Source: Terriglobia bacterium (lineage in GTDB: Bacteria > Acidobacteriota > Terriglobia > Bryobacterales > Bryobacteraceae). From it: a DNA stretch of 50,864 nucleotides. Each line of letters starts with the position of its first letter. Position 1 is the stretch's first letter. Under the pieces are notes generated by a model that was given only the letters and a program-made list of their open reading frames with translations, did no database searches and had not been told where the DNA came from. The stretch spans positions 1-50,864 of the forward strand of contig JANXYJ010000003.1 in the NCBI GenBank assembly GCA_025350105.1, read 5' to 3'. A program made the translations under genes and the position numbers. This document shows, one piece after another, positions 8,466-16,340 of this stretch.

Positions 8466-9524
8466 CTAGCGCGACGCCTCAGTCAGAGCCGCCGGGGTTT
8501 GCAGCAAGTCCGTCAAATCCTTCTTCCAAAATTTCACCATGCCCGCCGTTCCGTGCCCGCGTGTTTCAGGACCAGCCGGGATCAGGACATACTTGCCGTT
8601 CTTGATCCGTTTCATCTCGCGCTCCATAATTCCCAGCTCCACCGGATTGCGTTCGTCGTCGGCCGAGTTCACCACCAGCACGCGAGCCCGAATGCTTTCC
8701 AGCTGCGGTGCCGGGTTGTAGTCGCGCGAGGAATCCATCTGATAGATGGCGTCATTAGCATCGGCGTTGGACTTTTGCGCCAGCCGTTGGTCCATGATTT
8801 GATCGGCCTTCGCCCGTGTAGGAGCGGAATTGTAAATGGCTGCGGTTCCCCCCGCGGTTGAGGCTCCGAAATACACCTGCGCCAGTTGCAGGTTACGAGG
8901 CTGCGTCGTGTAGTCGCCGCCGTTGTACCCGGCATCACCGCGCACCAGATCGATCACCATGCGGCGCATGATCCAGTTGCGCCCGGCCACTTCCACTGGC
9001 TGCGAGGCCAGCGGCATCAGCAGGTCCATGAAGTCCGGATATTTTTCGGCCCACACCCACGCATGCATGCCGCCCATGGACGTTCCCTGCAGCAAACGCA
9101 AATGCTTCACGCCCAGGTGTTCTGTCAATAAACGATACTGCGCCGCCACCATGTCGTCGTAGTTATACTGCGGAAACTTGGCCCGCATGCCGTCGGATGG
9201 TTTGGACGATTTGCCGTGACCAATGGAATCCGGCATCACGATGAAATATTTTGAGGCGTCCAACGGCTGGCCAGGTCCGAAGAGTTCGCCAGCGAAATCC
9301 GGCCGCAGAAAGCCAGCGCCGTTGCCGCCGGTTCCATGGAGCAGCAAAACCGGTTGCCCGGTTTTCGCACCGACGGTGACGTAGTGCAGCCGCAGTTCCG
9401 GCAGCACTTCGCCCGTATGAAAACGGAAATCGCGGACAGTCCAATCGCCTTCGACGGGGGCAGGGTAATCAGCGGCGTGCACAAGTGTGGCCGCAAACAC
9501 GGCGGCGAGTACAAATGGTTTCAT
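8466..9524 (-). CDS. Secreted alpha/beta hydrolase, homoserine acetyltransferase (MetX)-like
   Basis: 352 aa when started at the ATG at 9524, which gives a clean signal peptide (MKPFVLAAVFAATLVHA); an upstream in-frame start would bury it. The fold belongs to the MetX branch of alpha/beta hydrolases: oxyanion region LLHGTGGNG, nucleophile elbow GTSMGGMHAW, an Asp in VVNSADDERNPVE and a His in RGHGTAGMVKFW. MetX itself is cytosolic, so an exported copy more likely acts as an esterase or acyltransferase on an extracellular or periplasmic substrate. Its 5' end is about 20 bp from the insertion sequence, whose arrival may have replaced the native promoter. Confidence 0.85.
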   Translation of the reverse strand: MKPFVLAAVFAATLVHAADYPAPVEGDWTVRDFRFHTGEVLPELRLHYVTVGAKTGQPVLLLHGTGGNGAGFLRPDFAGELFGPGQPLDASKYFIVMPDSIGHGKSSKPSDGMRAKFPQYNYDDMVAAQYRLLTEHLGVKHLRLLQGTSMGGMHAWVWAEKYPDFMDLLMPLASQPVEVAGRNWIMRRMVIDLVRGDAGYNGGDYTTQPRNLQLAQVYFGASTAGGTAAIYNSAPTRAKADQIMDQRLAQKSNADANDAIYQMDSSRDYNPAPQLESIRARVLVVNSADDERNPVELGIMEREMKRIKNGKYVLIPAGPETRGHGTAGMVKFWKKDLTDLLQTPAALTEASR

Positions 9525-9570
9525 GACCTGATGATTATACAGGGATCGAGTAGAGCCCGAAAGCTTTAGA

Positions 9571-9668
9571 ATTGTCCAACGCGGGATGAGCCTGAACGGG
9601 CATAGTGATTCCAATGAAGGACGAGCCCGAAAGCGGAGTTTGATTCTAATGCGGGATGAGCCTGAAAC
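9571..9668 (+). repeat. Left-end repeat cluster of the insertion sequence
   Basis: Three direct copies of the terminal unit at 9571, 9607 and 9642, at 35-36 bp intervals, each ending in GAGCCTGAA or GAGCCCGAA. The spacing suggests repeated transposase-binding sites on one face of the DNA helix. Confidence 0.75.
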
Positions 9669-9685
9669 AGGGAAGCTTCAGATGA

Positions 9686-10927
9686 ATGCAATTCAGCATG
9701 AAGAACCTGGATCAGCTCAGCTTGGGCGAGATGGAAGAACTGCTCAACAGCAGTCGAAAAGTGACATGGAAAACAGAAAGCAACGAGGACAAGTACACTC
9801 TGATGGCGTCGGTCCTAAAGGCCCAGCAATACGCCAAACTGGGCAAGCGGGAAAAAGGAGTGGTGCGGCGGTTCCTCCAGAAAGTGACATCCACCAGCCG
9901 GGCGCAATTGACACGGCTGATCGGCCAGTGGATGGAGGATAGCAAGATCGTCCGCAGGACAGTCGCGCGTCCACGTTTCGCATCGAGATACACCAGAGCG
10001 GACGTGGTCCTGCTGGCGGCCACCGATGCCGCCCACGAGGATTTGTCCGGCCCTGCGCTACGCCACATTCTGCGCCGCGAGTGGGAGGTATTCGGCCAGC
10101 AACAGTACAAACGCCTGGCCAGGATCTCGGTGTCGCACTTGTACAACCTGCGCAAGAGCGCAGTCTATCGCAGCCAACGAGTGCGAGTGAATCACACCCA
10201 AAGCCGGCAAATCGCCATCGGCGAACGCCGCAGGCCGGACCCCAAAGGCAAGCCGGGATTCCTCCGTGTAGACACCGTTCATCAAGGTCAAAAGGACGGC
10301 AAACCAGGCGTCTACTACATCAACTCAGTAGATACCGTAACGCAGTGGCAGAACATCGGATGCGTGGAAACCATCAGCGAAATGCACATGATTCCCGTTC
10401 TGGAAGCGATCTTGCACCAGTATCCATTCCAGATCATAGGCTTTCACTGCGACAACGGCAGCGAGTTTCTGAACTACCAAGTAGCCAAGATGCTCGGCAA
10501 GCTCCTGGTGGAGTTCACCAAGTCACGGGCTTACAAAACCACGGACAATGCGTTGGTGGAAGGCAAGAACGGAGCGGTCGTCCGCAAGCATATCGGCTAT
10601 GGCTTTATCGCTTCCGAACACGCCGAGGCGCTGCAGAAATTCTTCACCGCGCAGTTCAACCCCTACTTGAACTTTCATCGTCCCTGCGGTTTTGCCGTTC
10701 TGGCCAAAGGAGCGCGCGGCCGTATCAAGCGCCGCTATCCGGCCGACGACTATCGCACACCGTTCGAAAAACTGTGCTCACTGGAGAACTGGCAGCAATA
10801 CCTCAAACCCGGAACCACCGAGGAGTTGCTTCGCACCCAAGCCCTGCAACGCAGCGACACAGAGGCGGCCAAGCAGATGCAGAAGGCCAAGCTCGGCATT
10901 CTCAAGCGCGTCCGACTCGAAGTCTAA
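9686..10927 (+). CDS. DDE (rve-type) transposase
   Basis: 413 aa. The first ~180 residues are a helical DNA-binding region (for example SRAQLTRLIGQWMED and ARISVSHLYNLRK); the catalytic RNase H-like core follows with D196 in RVDTVHQG, D256 in HCDNGSEFLN and E292 in NALVEGKNG, a complete DDE triad. The gene is intact and lies between the repeat clusters. It resembles integrase-core transposases of the IS481-like group, but I do not assign a family. An alternative start at 9701 would remove only five residues. Confidence 0.93.
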   Translation: MQFSMKNLDQLSLGEMEELLNSSRKVTWKTESNEDKYTLMASVLKAQQYAKLGKREKGVVRRFLQKVTSTSRAQLTRLIGQWMEDSKIVRRTVARPRFASRYTRADVVLLAATDAAHEDLSGPALRHILRREWEVFGQQQYKRLARISVSHLYNLRKSAVYRSQRVRVNHTQSRQIAIGERRRPDPKGKPGFLRVDTVHQGQKDGKPGVYYINSVDTVTQWQNIGCVETISEMHMIPVLEAILHQYPFQIIGFHCDNGSEFLNYQVAKMLGKLLVEFTKSRAYKTTDNALVEGKNGAVVRKHIGYGFIASEHAEALQKFFTAQFNPYLNFHRPCGFAVLAKGARGRIKRRYPADDYRTPFEKLCSLENWQQYLKPGTTEELLRTQALQRSDTEAAKQMQKAKLGILKRVRLEV

Positions 10928-11072
10928 TCCGTCGCCAACTAGCAGCGCAGGCCTCTCCAGTGCTGGCCGGGGAAGGGGGCTCAAGCGCCGCCCCCTTCCC
11001 TCTCGACCCTTCCCTGGCTTCAACCAATACATCCACAAGGAGGACTCATTCTGAAGTTACCCTGCGCCTTAC

Positions 11073-11168
11073 TTCAGGCTCACCCCGCATTGGAATCACT
11101 TCGGTGTTTCAGGCTCATTCAGCATTGGAATTATTTTTAACTTTCAGGCTCATTTCAGGATTGGAAAA
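11073..11168 (-). repeat. Right-end repeat cluster of the insertion sequence
   Basis: Three copies of the terminal unit at 11073, 11107 and 11142, inverted relative to the left cluster, each reading TTCAGGCTCA... to ...ATTGGAA on the plus strand. Spacing (34-35 bp) matches the left end. Confidence 0.75.
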
Positions 11169-11189
11169 TGCTGCTTTGCCGCCCAAAGC

Positions 11190-11223
11190 AAAAGCCCCAA
11201 GGCACAACGTCCCTGGGGCTTTT
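11190..11223. terminator. Rho-independent terminator (bidirectional)
   Basis: Stem AAAAGCCCCAAGG / CCCTGGGGCTTTT with one mismatch around an 8-nt loop, followed by T-tracts on both strands. It could end transcripts leaving the insertion sequence rightwards and thiE transcripts leftwards. Confidence 0.75.
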
Positions 11224-11507
11224 ACCAAAACAACTACACAAATTACAGACTCGAACACGAACCGACCTTTTACGTCAGCGTGAAGCAACCGGTCCATATG
11301 AGGAGCGGTTTCGACACTGTTCGAAACCTGAACTTAGAGAGGTCGACGTTTAAGAGTCGGCCACCTCACGCTTAGTTAGGGTACAGTTACTATTACTTTC
11401 AGATGTCATTTAGACTGGACCACCTCCTTCCTCAGTGATGGCTCCATCATAAAGCGAAGTTGGGAATCCTGTCAACGCTTTTTTGTCACTTTTCAGGTAC
11501 TACAGCC
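11224..11507. other. Interval without a gene, right of the insertion sequence
   Basis: 284 bp before the thiE stop. A perfect 7-bp hairpin GGTTTCG-acactgtt-CGAAACC lies near 11306-11329. A T-loop-like GTTCGAGT on the minus strand near 11240 has no matching stem, so it is not a tRNA. Nothing else recognised. Confidence 0.4.
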
Positions 11508-12131
11508 TTATCCGGCCAATTCCATCCATTTCCTGCTGCGGGCCCGAATATCACCATCCGATACGAGGTCGCCAATCACCGCTACCGAATCAGCCCCGGC
11601 ATCGAACACCGCACCCGCGTTGTCCATTGTGATCCCGCCAATCGCCACCAGCGGCAACCTGGTCAACGGGCGCAACCGGCGCAACTCGTCTAAGCCCACC
11701 ACTGGATCCGGATTCTGCTTCGACACCGTGCCAAACATCGGCCCCAACGCCACGTAATCAACGGGTTCATTCAGCGCCGCGCGCAGTTGGCTTTCGTTAT
11801 GGGTCGAGAACCCGATCACACAATTTGCGCCGGTGATGCGCCGTGCCTGCACCGGCGGTAAGTCATCTTGTCCCAGATGAAGGACCGCGCCGAAAATTGC
11901 AGCTAGGTCCGCGCGGTCATTCACGACGAATGGGACTTCCGCCTCCGCGCACAGCTTCGCGATTTCACCCATCTGTGCGACGATCTCTCGCGAATAAAAC
12001 CCTTTGTGACGGAACTGGAGGATCTGCGCGCCGGCTTCCAATATCAGCCCAGCGGTCTTCGCCGGAGCCAATCCGCGGCGAGCACACGCCTCCGTATCCA
12101 GAATCGGATAAAAACGCGGCAGAGTGAACAT
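11508..12131 (-). CDS. thiE: Thiamine phosphate synthase
   Basis: 207-aa TIM-barrel enzyme joining HMP-PP and the thiazole phosphate to thiamine phosphate. Recognisable ThiE motifs in order: ILQFRHK, FVVNDRADLA (N71, D72), HLGQDDLP, IGFSTHNESQ, DYVALGPMFGT and AIGGIT. Length is normal. It stands alone without other thi genes. The peroxiredoxin stop is only 14 bp upstream, so it is likely the last gene of a minus-strand transcript. Confidence 0.93.
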   Translation of the reverse strand: MFTLPRFYPILDTEACARRGLAPAKTAGLILEAGAQILQFRHKGFYSREIVAQMGEIAKLCAEAEVPFVVNDRADLAAIFGAVLHLGQDDLPPVQARRITGANCVIGFSTHNESQLRAALNEPVDYVALGPMFGTVSKQNPDPVVGLDELRRLRPLTRLPLVAIGGITMDNAGAVFDAGADSVAVIGDLVSDGDIRARSRKWMELAG

Positions 12132-12145
12132 GTTCTGGTGTATTT

Positions 12146-12589
12146 TTATCTGGCCGCCGCCAAAACTTCCGCCGCATCCGGCTTCCCGCGCTTGGCGTAG
12201 CGGATCACCCCATCGGGCCCAATCAAATACACGGTGCGTTTCACAATCAATCCGCGCGTGTGATACGCCACACCCATCTTTTGCCCTGGATCGATTAACA
12301 GCGGAAATGGCAGCTTATGCTTGCCTTGAAATTTGCCGTGGCTTTCCGCGCTCTGCGGATTGATTCCAAACACCAGCGTGTTTTTCTGTTTGGCCTCCGC
12401 CCAATGATCGCGGAATTCGCATAACTGCTTGGTGCACACCATGGTGTCGTCGCCCGGATAAAATACCAGCACCACGTTGTGCCCGTGCAGTGAAGCCAGC
12501 GTGACGGTCTTCCCATCCTGATCGGAAAGTGAAAAATCCGGCGCGGCCGCGCCAACCTGCAAGGGATCGGAGAAAAGCCAGTCCAGCAT
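12146..12589 (-). CDS. Peroxiredoxin, Bcp/AhpC-TSA family
   Basis: 147 aa from the ATG at 12589. Thioredoxin-fold peroxidase that reduces hydroperoxides. The peroxidatic Cys is in the PGDDTMVCTKQLCEF segment (C52), with a second Cys five residues later (C57), the spacing of Bcp-type atypical 2-Cys enzymes. The N-terminal VGAAAPDFSLSDQDG is typical. No signal peptide is visible; it should be cytosolic. Followed closely by thiE. Confidence 0.92.
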   Translation of the reverse strand: MLDWLFSDPLQVGAAAPDFSLSDQDGKTVTLASLHGHNVVLVFYPGDDTMVCTKQLCEFRDHWAEAKQKNTLVFGINPQSAESHGKFQGKHKLPFPLLIDPGQKMGVAYHTRGLIVKRTVYLIGPDGVIRYAKRGKPDAAEVLAAAR

Positions 12590-12606
12590 CAACCCTGAAA
12601 ACCGTC

Positions 12607-13119
12607 TTACTTATTCGTGGTGCCGCTCAACCCTGACACCGGTCCCAGATACGCCAGCAGCCGGCCCGCCGTAATGGCCAGAAACCAGCACGCCATTGAC
12701 GCCATCGCCAAAGTTTTGGCTTGCGAAGAAACTGGCTTCTGATCCAGTTCAGGATCGTCAAAAACCACCTTGCGGATTTTGTAAATCAGGAAGGTGCCGA
12801 GCAATACGAAAAGCATCTTGACGCCAAAATCCCAATTGGTCAACTTAGTGGTGGCGTCGGCAATCAGCAGCACCGTGCCCGTCACCAGGTTCAGCCAGAA
12901 GCCAGCCCACAACAACGGATACAACTTCTCCAGCGGTTTCACCGGGACGTTGGGCCACAACCCCAACAAAACCATATTGATGATGGCGCTGAGGCCGGCG
13001 ACAATCGACATGCCAATGGTGTGCAGCACCAGGAATGTGGGAAAGGCCCAAATGGAACTGGACTCCCGCACCCAAATGGAAAACGACATGTTCTCAAGCG
13101 AACTTAGAAAATTGCCCAT
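12607..13119 (-). CDS. Four-helix membrane protein of unknown function
   Basis: 170 aa with four predicted hydrophobic helices (about 22-50, 65-90, 98-115, 135-155). The line 'FPTFLVLHTIGMSIVAGL' and a later His-free core resemble the DUF6644-type integral membrane proteins of soil bacteria, but I assign no function. It belongs with the neighbouring 37-aa and 327-aa membrane proteins: all three are on the minus strand with gaps of 19 and 64 bp. Confidence 0.75.
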   Translation of the reverse strand: MGNFLSSLENMSFSIWVRESSSIWAFPTFLVLHTIGMSIVAGLSAIINMVLLGLWPNVPVKPLEKLYPLLWAGFWLNLVTGTVLLIADATTKLTNWDFGVKMLFVLLGTFLIYKIRKVVFDDPELDQKPVSSQAKTLAMASMACWFLAITAGRLLAYLGPVSGLSGTTNK

Positions 13120-13138
13120 AAATTTCTTTCGAAAGAGC

Positions 13139-13252
13139 TTAGCTGCCCTGTTCTTTTTCGTCCCGCTCCGCGCTTTTCGTCATCATCACGCCCAGCACAA
13201 CCGCCACCACGGTGACGATAAATACCACTGCCAACACCTGCAAACCTAACAT
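13139..13252 (-). CDS. Small single-helix membrane protein (37 aa)
   Basis: ATG at 13252 preceded by GAGGTG at good spacing; the frame ends with TAA at 13139. The product starts MLGLQVLAVVFIVTVVAV, forms one transmembrane helix, and ends in a charged tail (TKSAERDEKEQGS). It lies between two membrane-protein genes on the same strand. The start site, composition and placement make it a credible small subunit, though no family is recognised. Confidence 0.6.
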   Translation of the reverse strand: MLGLQVLAVVFIVTVVAVVLGVMMTKSAERDEKEQGS

Positions 13253-13316
13253 CGCGCACCTCGGTTAAAGTTAGAAGCCATGCTTAAAATGCGCTGCCAA
13301 TGAACGGCAGCCAGGT

Positions 13317-14300
13317 TTAAAATGCGTTGCCGATAAAGGGCAACATGCTGCCAAAATAAAGCACGCCAATCCACAACACAATGGCCGACACCGCCGCGAA
13401 CTTGGCTGTAAACGGCGCCTCATCGCCGGGTTTGATCACCCAGGCTTCGTCCAGCACCGTGAAGTACAGCGCATTCAGGCCGGCGATCATAATCAGCGCC
13501 AGCTTCCAGTGAAACGCCACGTTGGTATCGTATTGATCCGGGCTGGCCACAAAGAACAACATGCCGGTAAGCACGTTGATGCCGAAGCCCAGAATCGCCC
13601 ACGGCAGCAAACGATGCAACGTGGCGAAACTCACATTCTTCATCACGCCCAGCATGCGCAGGTCAATCAGTAAAATCACGCCAATCAGCAAAGTTAAGCC
13701 AATGAAGTGCAGCGTTTCGAGCGACGGCCAACCCCACGGCGAACCCACTACCTGTAAACCAATCTGCCGCGCCAACGGCCATTCGGCCGGTTCCGCCACG
13801 CCACGCTTTTCGGGAGTTGCAATCTCATCGCCGCCCGCCGCTGGCGCAATCACGGCCGACGTCTCCGGATGCCGGATCTCGCCGCCAATGTTGGCAGCGC
13901 GCGTAACCACACCCATGGTGACCAGCGAAAGAATGAGAATCAGGCCCGTGTTCCAGTTGGCCACTTGCTTGAAGCGCCGCAACTGCCACAGTCCCAGCCA
14001 CGCAAACGCGCCGGTTAACTCCATCATCGCTAGCGCCATCAGCGCCGCGCCTTCATGGGTGCGGATCAATGTTTTCGACGCCATGGTGCTGTGTTCCAGC
14101 GCCTTTTGCGCCGCGTTACCGGTAACGTAGGTGCAGAGAGTGACCAGCGCGACGCCCACCAGCAACACCAGGCTCATCCGCTTCAGATCAACGCTCTTGG
14201 TCAGCAGCGCCACAATATACAGGCCCATGGCAATGATGCCGCCAATGGTGGGAACGTGATTTAACAGTAAATGTAAGTGGACCAAGTCATTCAAATTCAT
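13317..14300 (-). CDS. Multi-pass membrane protein of unknown function
   Basis: 327 aa from the ATG at 14300, chosen because AGGAG precedes it; an upstream in-frame codon would add a hydrophilic tail. Two membrane halves are joined by a ~50-residue hydrophilic linker (around residues 145-195). The N-terminal half begins HLHLLLNHVPTIGG, recalling DUF2231-type quinone/heme-associated membrane domains; the C-terminal half (LHFIGLTLLIGVILLIDLRMLG) resembles the 170-aa downstream protein. The conserved His residues could bind heme; that is inference. Confidence 0.75.
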   Translation of the reverse strand: MNLNDLVHLHLLLNHVPTIGGIIAMGLYIVALLTKSVDLKRMSLVLLVGVALVTLCTYVTGNAAQKALEHSTMASKTLIRTHEGAALMALAMMELTGAFAWLGLWQLRRFKQVANWNTGLILILSLVTMGVVTRAANIGGEIRHPETSAVIAPAAGGDEIATPEKRGVAEPAEWPLARQIGLQVVGSPWGWPSLETLHFIGLTLLIGVILLIDLRMLGVMKNVSFATLHRLLPWAILGFGINVLTGMLFFVASPDQYDTNVAFHWKLALIMIAGLNALYFTVLDEAWVIKPGDEAPFTAKFAAVSAIVLWIGVLYFGSMLPFIGNAF

Positions 14301-14465
14301 TGAATGTCTCCTAAAAGCGCAAGCTCCATCAGGGCCCCAAAACACCCTTTGACTTCGCTGCAAGAATATCTAGTGTAAACGATGGAGCCGAACAATTCTA
14401 CCCGATCGCGTTCTGGTACGAAACTTCCCAAGGCAGTCTTGCGCCAGTGCGTTCGCCGGAAAACT

Positions 14466-15242
14466 TTAACGCGCCGCACAGGCCGTTGGGTTCCAGCCGG
14501 ATTGATCGTTCTGCTTTTTGAAATGGGTACTGGTAATAAACGGCTGATTCAGATTCGCCGGATCGTCCACAATCGTGGTTACCACCAGCCAGCTGTCGCC
14601 GTTCGGTTCAATCGTACGGTCGTAGTATTCGGTGAGGACAGTCTTGTCGCTATACGGCACGCCATTCTTGCGGAGATAACCGGCCTTCAATTTCGTCGTG
14701 ATCGCTTTCAGAGATCCGCCGCGCACCGGTCCACCGCGTCCGCCGCCAATAATGTCCCAAGAGGCCTGGGAAACACCCTGCCAATCGCCGCCCGCAGCAT
14801 TTGACGGCTTGAAATTGAAATTGCGGGTTTGCGTGCCGGCGTCAGCTTCTACTTTCAACGTGTCGTCGTCGGCCCACGAAATTCGGATGCGGCCCGGAAC
14901 GCGCATAATCGCCGGCGCACCATAGGACTTGCATTGATTGCCCGCCGCTTCGTCTTTTGCGGGATCCCAAGTGTCCGCCAACTTGCGGCCCTCGGGAGTC
15001 AACGGGACGCTGGCGTAATCGCCCTTCGCCGGGGTCACCATGCGGTAACGCCAATCCTCCGTGACCACCGACACCCATTGGCCAGTGATATCGATGGGAG
15101 CCTGCGCCTTACCATTCCGCGGAGCCGTGGGCGCGCCCTGCGGCGGTTGCGCCAAAACTGTCTGCGACACAAATGGCAACGCGAGCGAGAGCACCGCCGT
15201 AAACAAAAACGGCGCATTGCGCCTCACTTGCAACTTTATCAT
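14466..15242 (-). CDS. Secreted protein, type A (W-G-x-S family), copy 1
   Basis: 258 aa from the ATG at 15242, which gives an N-terminal signal peptide ending near VLAQ. Mature start is Pro/Ala-rich, then DITGQWVSVVTEDWRYRM, TWDPAKDEAAGNQCKSYG, MRVPGRIRISWADDDTLK and a C-terminal SGWNPTACAAR. It is clearly paralogous to the protein at 19380-20192, matching in nearly every block. Family of unknown function, abundant in soil Acidobacteria by recollection; exported, perhaps lipocalin-like beta-barrel. It is separate from the main block by other genes. Confidence 0.75.
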   Translation of the reverse strand: MIKLQVRRNAPFLFTAVLSLALPFVSQTVLAQPPQGAPTAPRNGKAQAPIDITGQWVSVVTEDWRYRMVTPAKGDYASVPLTPEGRKLADTWDPAKDEAAGNQCKSYGAPAIMRVPGRIRISWADDDTLKVEADAGTQTRNFNFKPSNAAGGDWQGVSQASWDIIGGGRGGPVRGGSLKAITTKLKAGYLRKNGVPYSDKTVLTEYYDRTIEPNGDSWLVVTTIVDDPANLNQPFITSTHFKKQNDQSGWNPTACAAR

Positions 15243-15357
15243 AAGGATGCTTTTCTCCAAAAGGGATGGCCTAACCAAGTATTACCGCGAGTTACTGCCC
15301 AAAATTTAGGTTCCGGCAGCGGCATCTAAATTATCGCGCCGCTGCCAGTATCTACTA

Positions 15358-15389
15358 CTGCATCAGACACGTTTGCTGCATCAGACACG
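15358..15389. repeat. Direct repeat, 14 bp twice
   Basis: CTGCATCAGACACG occurs at 15358-15371 and 15376-15389 in the gap between the type-A gene and the DUF6152 gene. Confidence 0.6.
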
Positions 15390-15458
15390 CAACCGCGGCT
15401 GCCAAACCAACATCTGGCCCATTCTCCAGCCGGGCCGATACACGCTGATCCACCAGGA

Positions 15459-15863
15459 CTAGTCGAACGTCCCGCCCCACTTCCAACCATCACTAGGACG
15501 GGTGATGTTCACCATGCGCAAGCGATGATCTTCCGGGTTACGGCCAGGGTTGCCAACGATGATCACATGATCGCCGGGCTTCAACGTCTCACGGGTTACG
15601 CCCTGACGGCCCAACTGGCCGCCTGCGCCCCACTCAATCGCCCAGCGCTGCATGGCGCCCTTTTCATCCGGCGCTTCCACGTGCACAAAGCTGTGCGGAT
15701 TGCGATACAAAAATTGAACCAGATTGCCTTCGATCTTCTGCGTCTTATCTTCAAAATAAGTCGCGGCGAAGGAGTGGTGGGCCGAGGCTCGGCCACTGGA
15801 CAGATACGCCCCAGCGGCGAGTACCAAAGCGAGCAGTGCGCGCTTCATTCCTAAACTGAACAT
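15459..15863 (-). CDS. DUF6152 family secreted protein, copy 1
   Basis: 134 aa from the ATG at 15863, which has GAGGAG seven bases upstream; the ATG at 15869 is too close to it. Signal peptide, then AHHSFAATYFEDK, LYRNPHSFVHVE, RWAIEWGAGGQL and LKPGDHVIIVGNPGRNPEDHRLRMVNI: the pattern of DUF6152, small periplasmic beta proteins of unknown role that start with AHH after cleavage. A second member is at 39320-39793. The exposed His pair suggests metal binding, which is speculation. Confidence 0.82.
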   Translation of the reverse strand: MFSLGMKRALLALVLAAGAYLSSGRASAHHSFAATYFEDKTQKIEGNLVQFLYRNPHSFVHVEAPDEKGAMQRWAIEWGAGGQLGRQGVTRETLKPGDHVIIVGNPGRNPEDHRLRMVNITRPSDGWKWGGTFD

Positions 15864-16340
15864 GAACATTCTCCTCTTTAATTTGAACCAGATGTTGGCC
15901 AGCCGTTGAACTTTATCACACGCCGAAACGATAGGTCAAGACCAAATGGCTTAGCACGCATGAAACATAGCACGAGGTCAACCTGAGCGCGCAAAGCAGG
16001 GAGTCAAAACGCCGTCAGTGACCGGTCAGTGACGGGCATTGTAGTTTTGTTATCAGCCTGTTAGCACACACACTCCCAAACGGCCGCCTGACCGTTTGGC
16101 ATAGAGAATTCGCGTTTCACTACTGCCGCCAAGCTTGCTTCCGTCGTGGATCAAAGAGGTTTCGGATCAAACCCAACCTTCTCGGTAGATTTCGGCCAGC
16201 GCCACGGCGCACTCCAGGCCGGCGGACCGGCGGAGTGCCGATCCGAGCTGCTATCCTTTCCTTTCCGGGCATCCGTGTTTCCTTTCCGATGATCCTTGTT
16301 TCCTTTCCGATCATCCGTGTCCGACCTTAGGAGACTGTTC
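15864..16340. other. 477-bp divergent intergenic region
   Basis: Between the divergently transcribed DUF6152 and SDR genes, so it should hold promoters for both. No clear -10/-35 pair was found. The last ~80 bp contain a 3 x 21-bp tandem repeat (16258-16320) and the SDR ribosome-binding site AGGAGA at 16329-16334. Confidence 0.5.
16258..16320. repeat. Tandem repeat, 3 x 21 bp
   Basis: Units at 16258-16278, 16279-16299 and 16300-16320, consensus TTCCTTTCCGATCATCCGTG plus T. The array ends 20 bp before the SDR start codon and so lies in its promoter or leader. Confidence 0.8.

Larger units (their letters stand above)
9541..11170 (+). mobile_element. Insertion sequence with repeated terminal sites
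   Basis: About 1.6 kb around one DDE transposase gene. The left end holds three copies of a ~27-bp unit (consensus GATTCCAATGCGGGATGAG followed by CCTGAAA) at 9571-9597, 9607-9632 and 9642-9668, plus a partial fourth near 9545-9564. The right end holds three copies in inverted orientation at 11073-11098, 11107-11132 and 11142-11168. I could not identify a target-site duplication, so the outer limits are approximate. Confidence 0.8.

Noticed and set aside
10081-11283. 400-codon open frame on the plus strand
   Set aside because: Frame-shifted shadow of the transposase that runs on through the terminal repeats and terminator.
11230-11345. tRNA- or tmRNA-like sequence (GTTCGAGT on the minus strand; GGTTTCGAC on the plus strand)
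   Set aside because: The T-loop-like piece has no pairing stem, no acceptor stem or anticodon arm can be drawn, and only a short hairpin remains.
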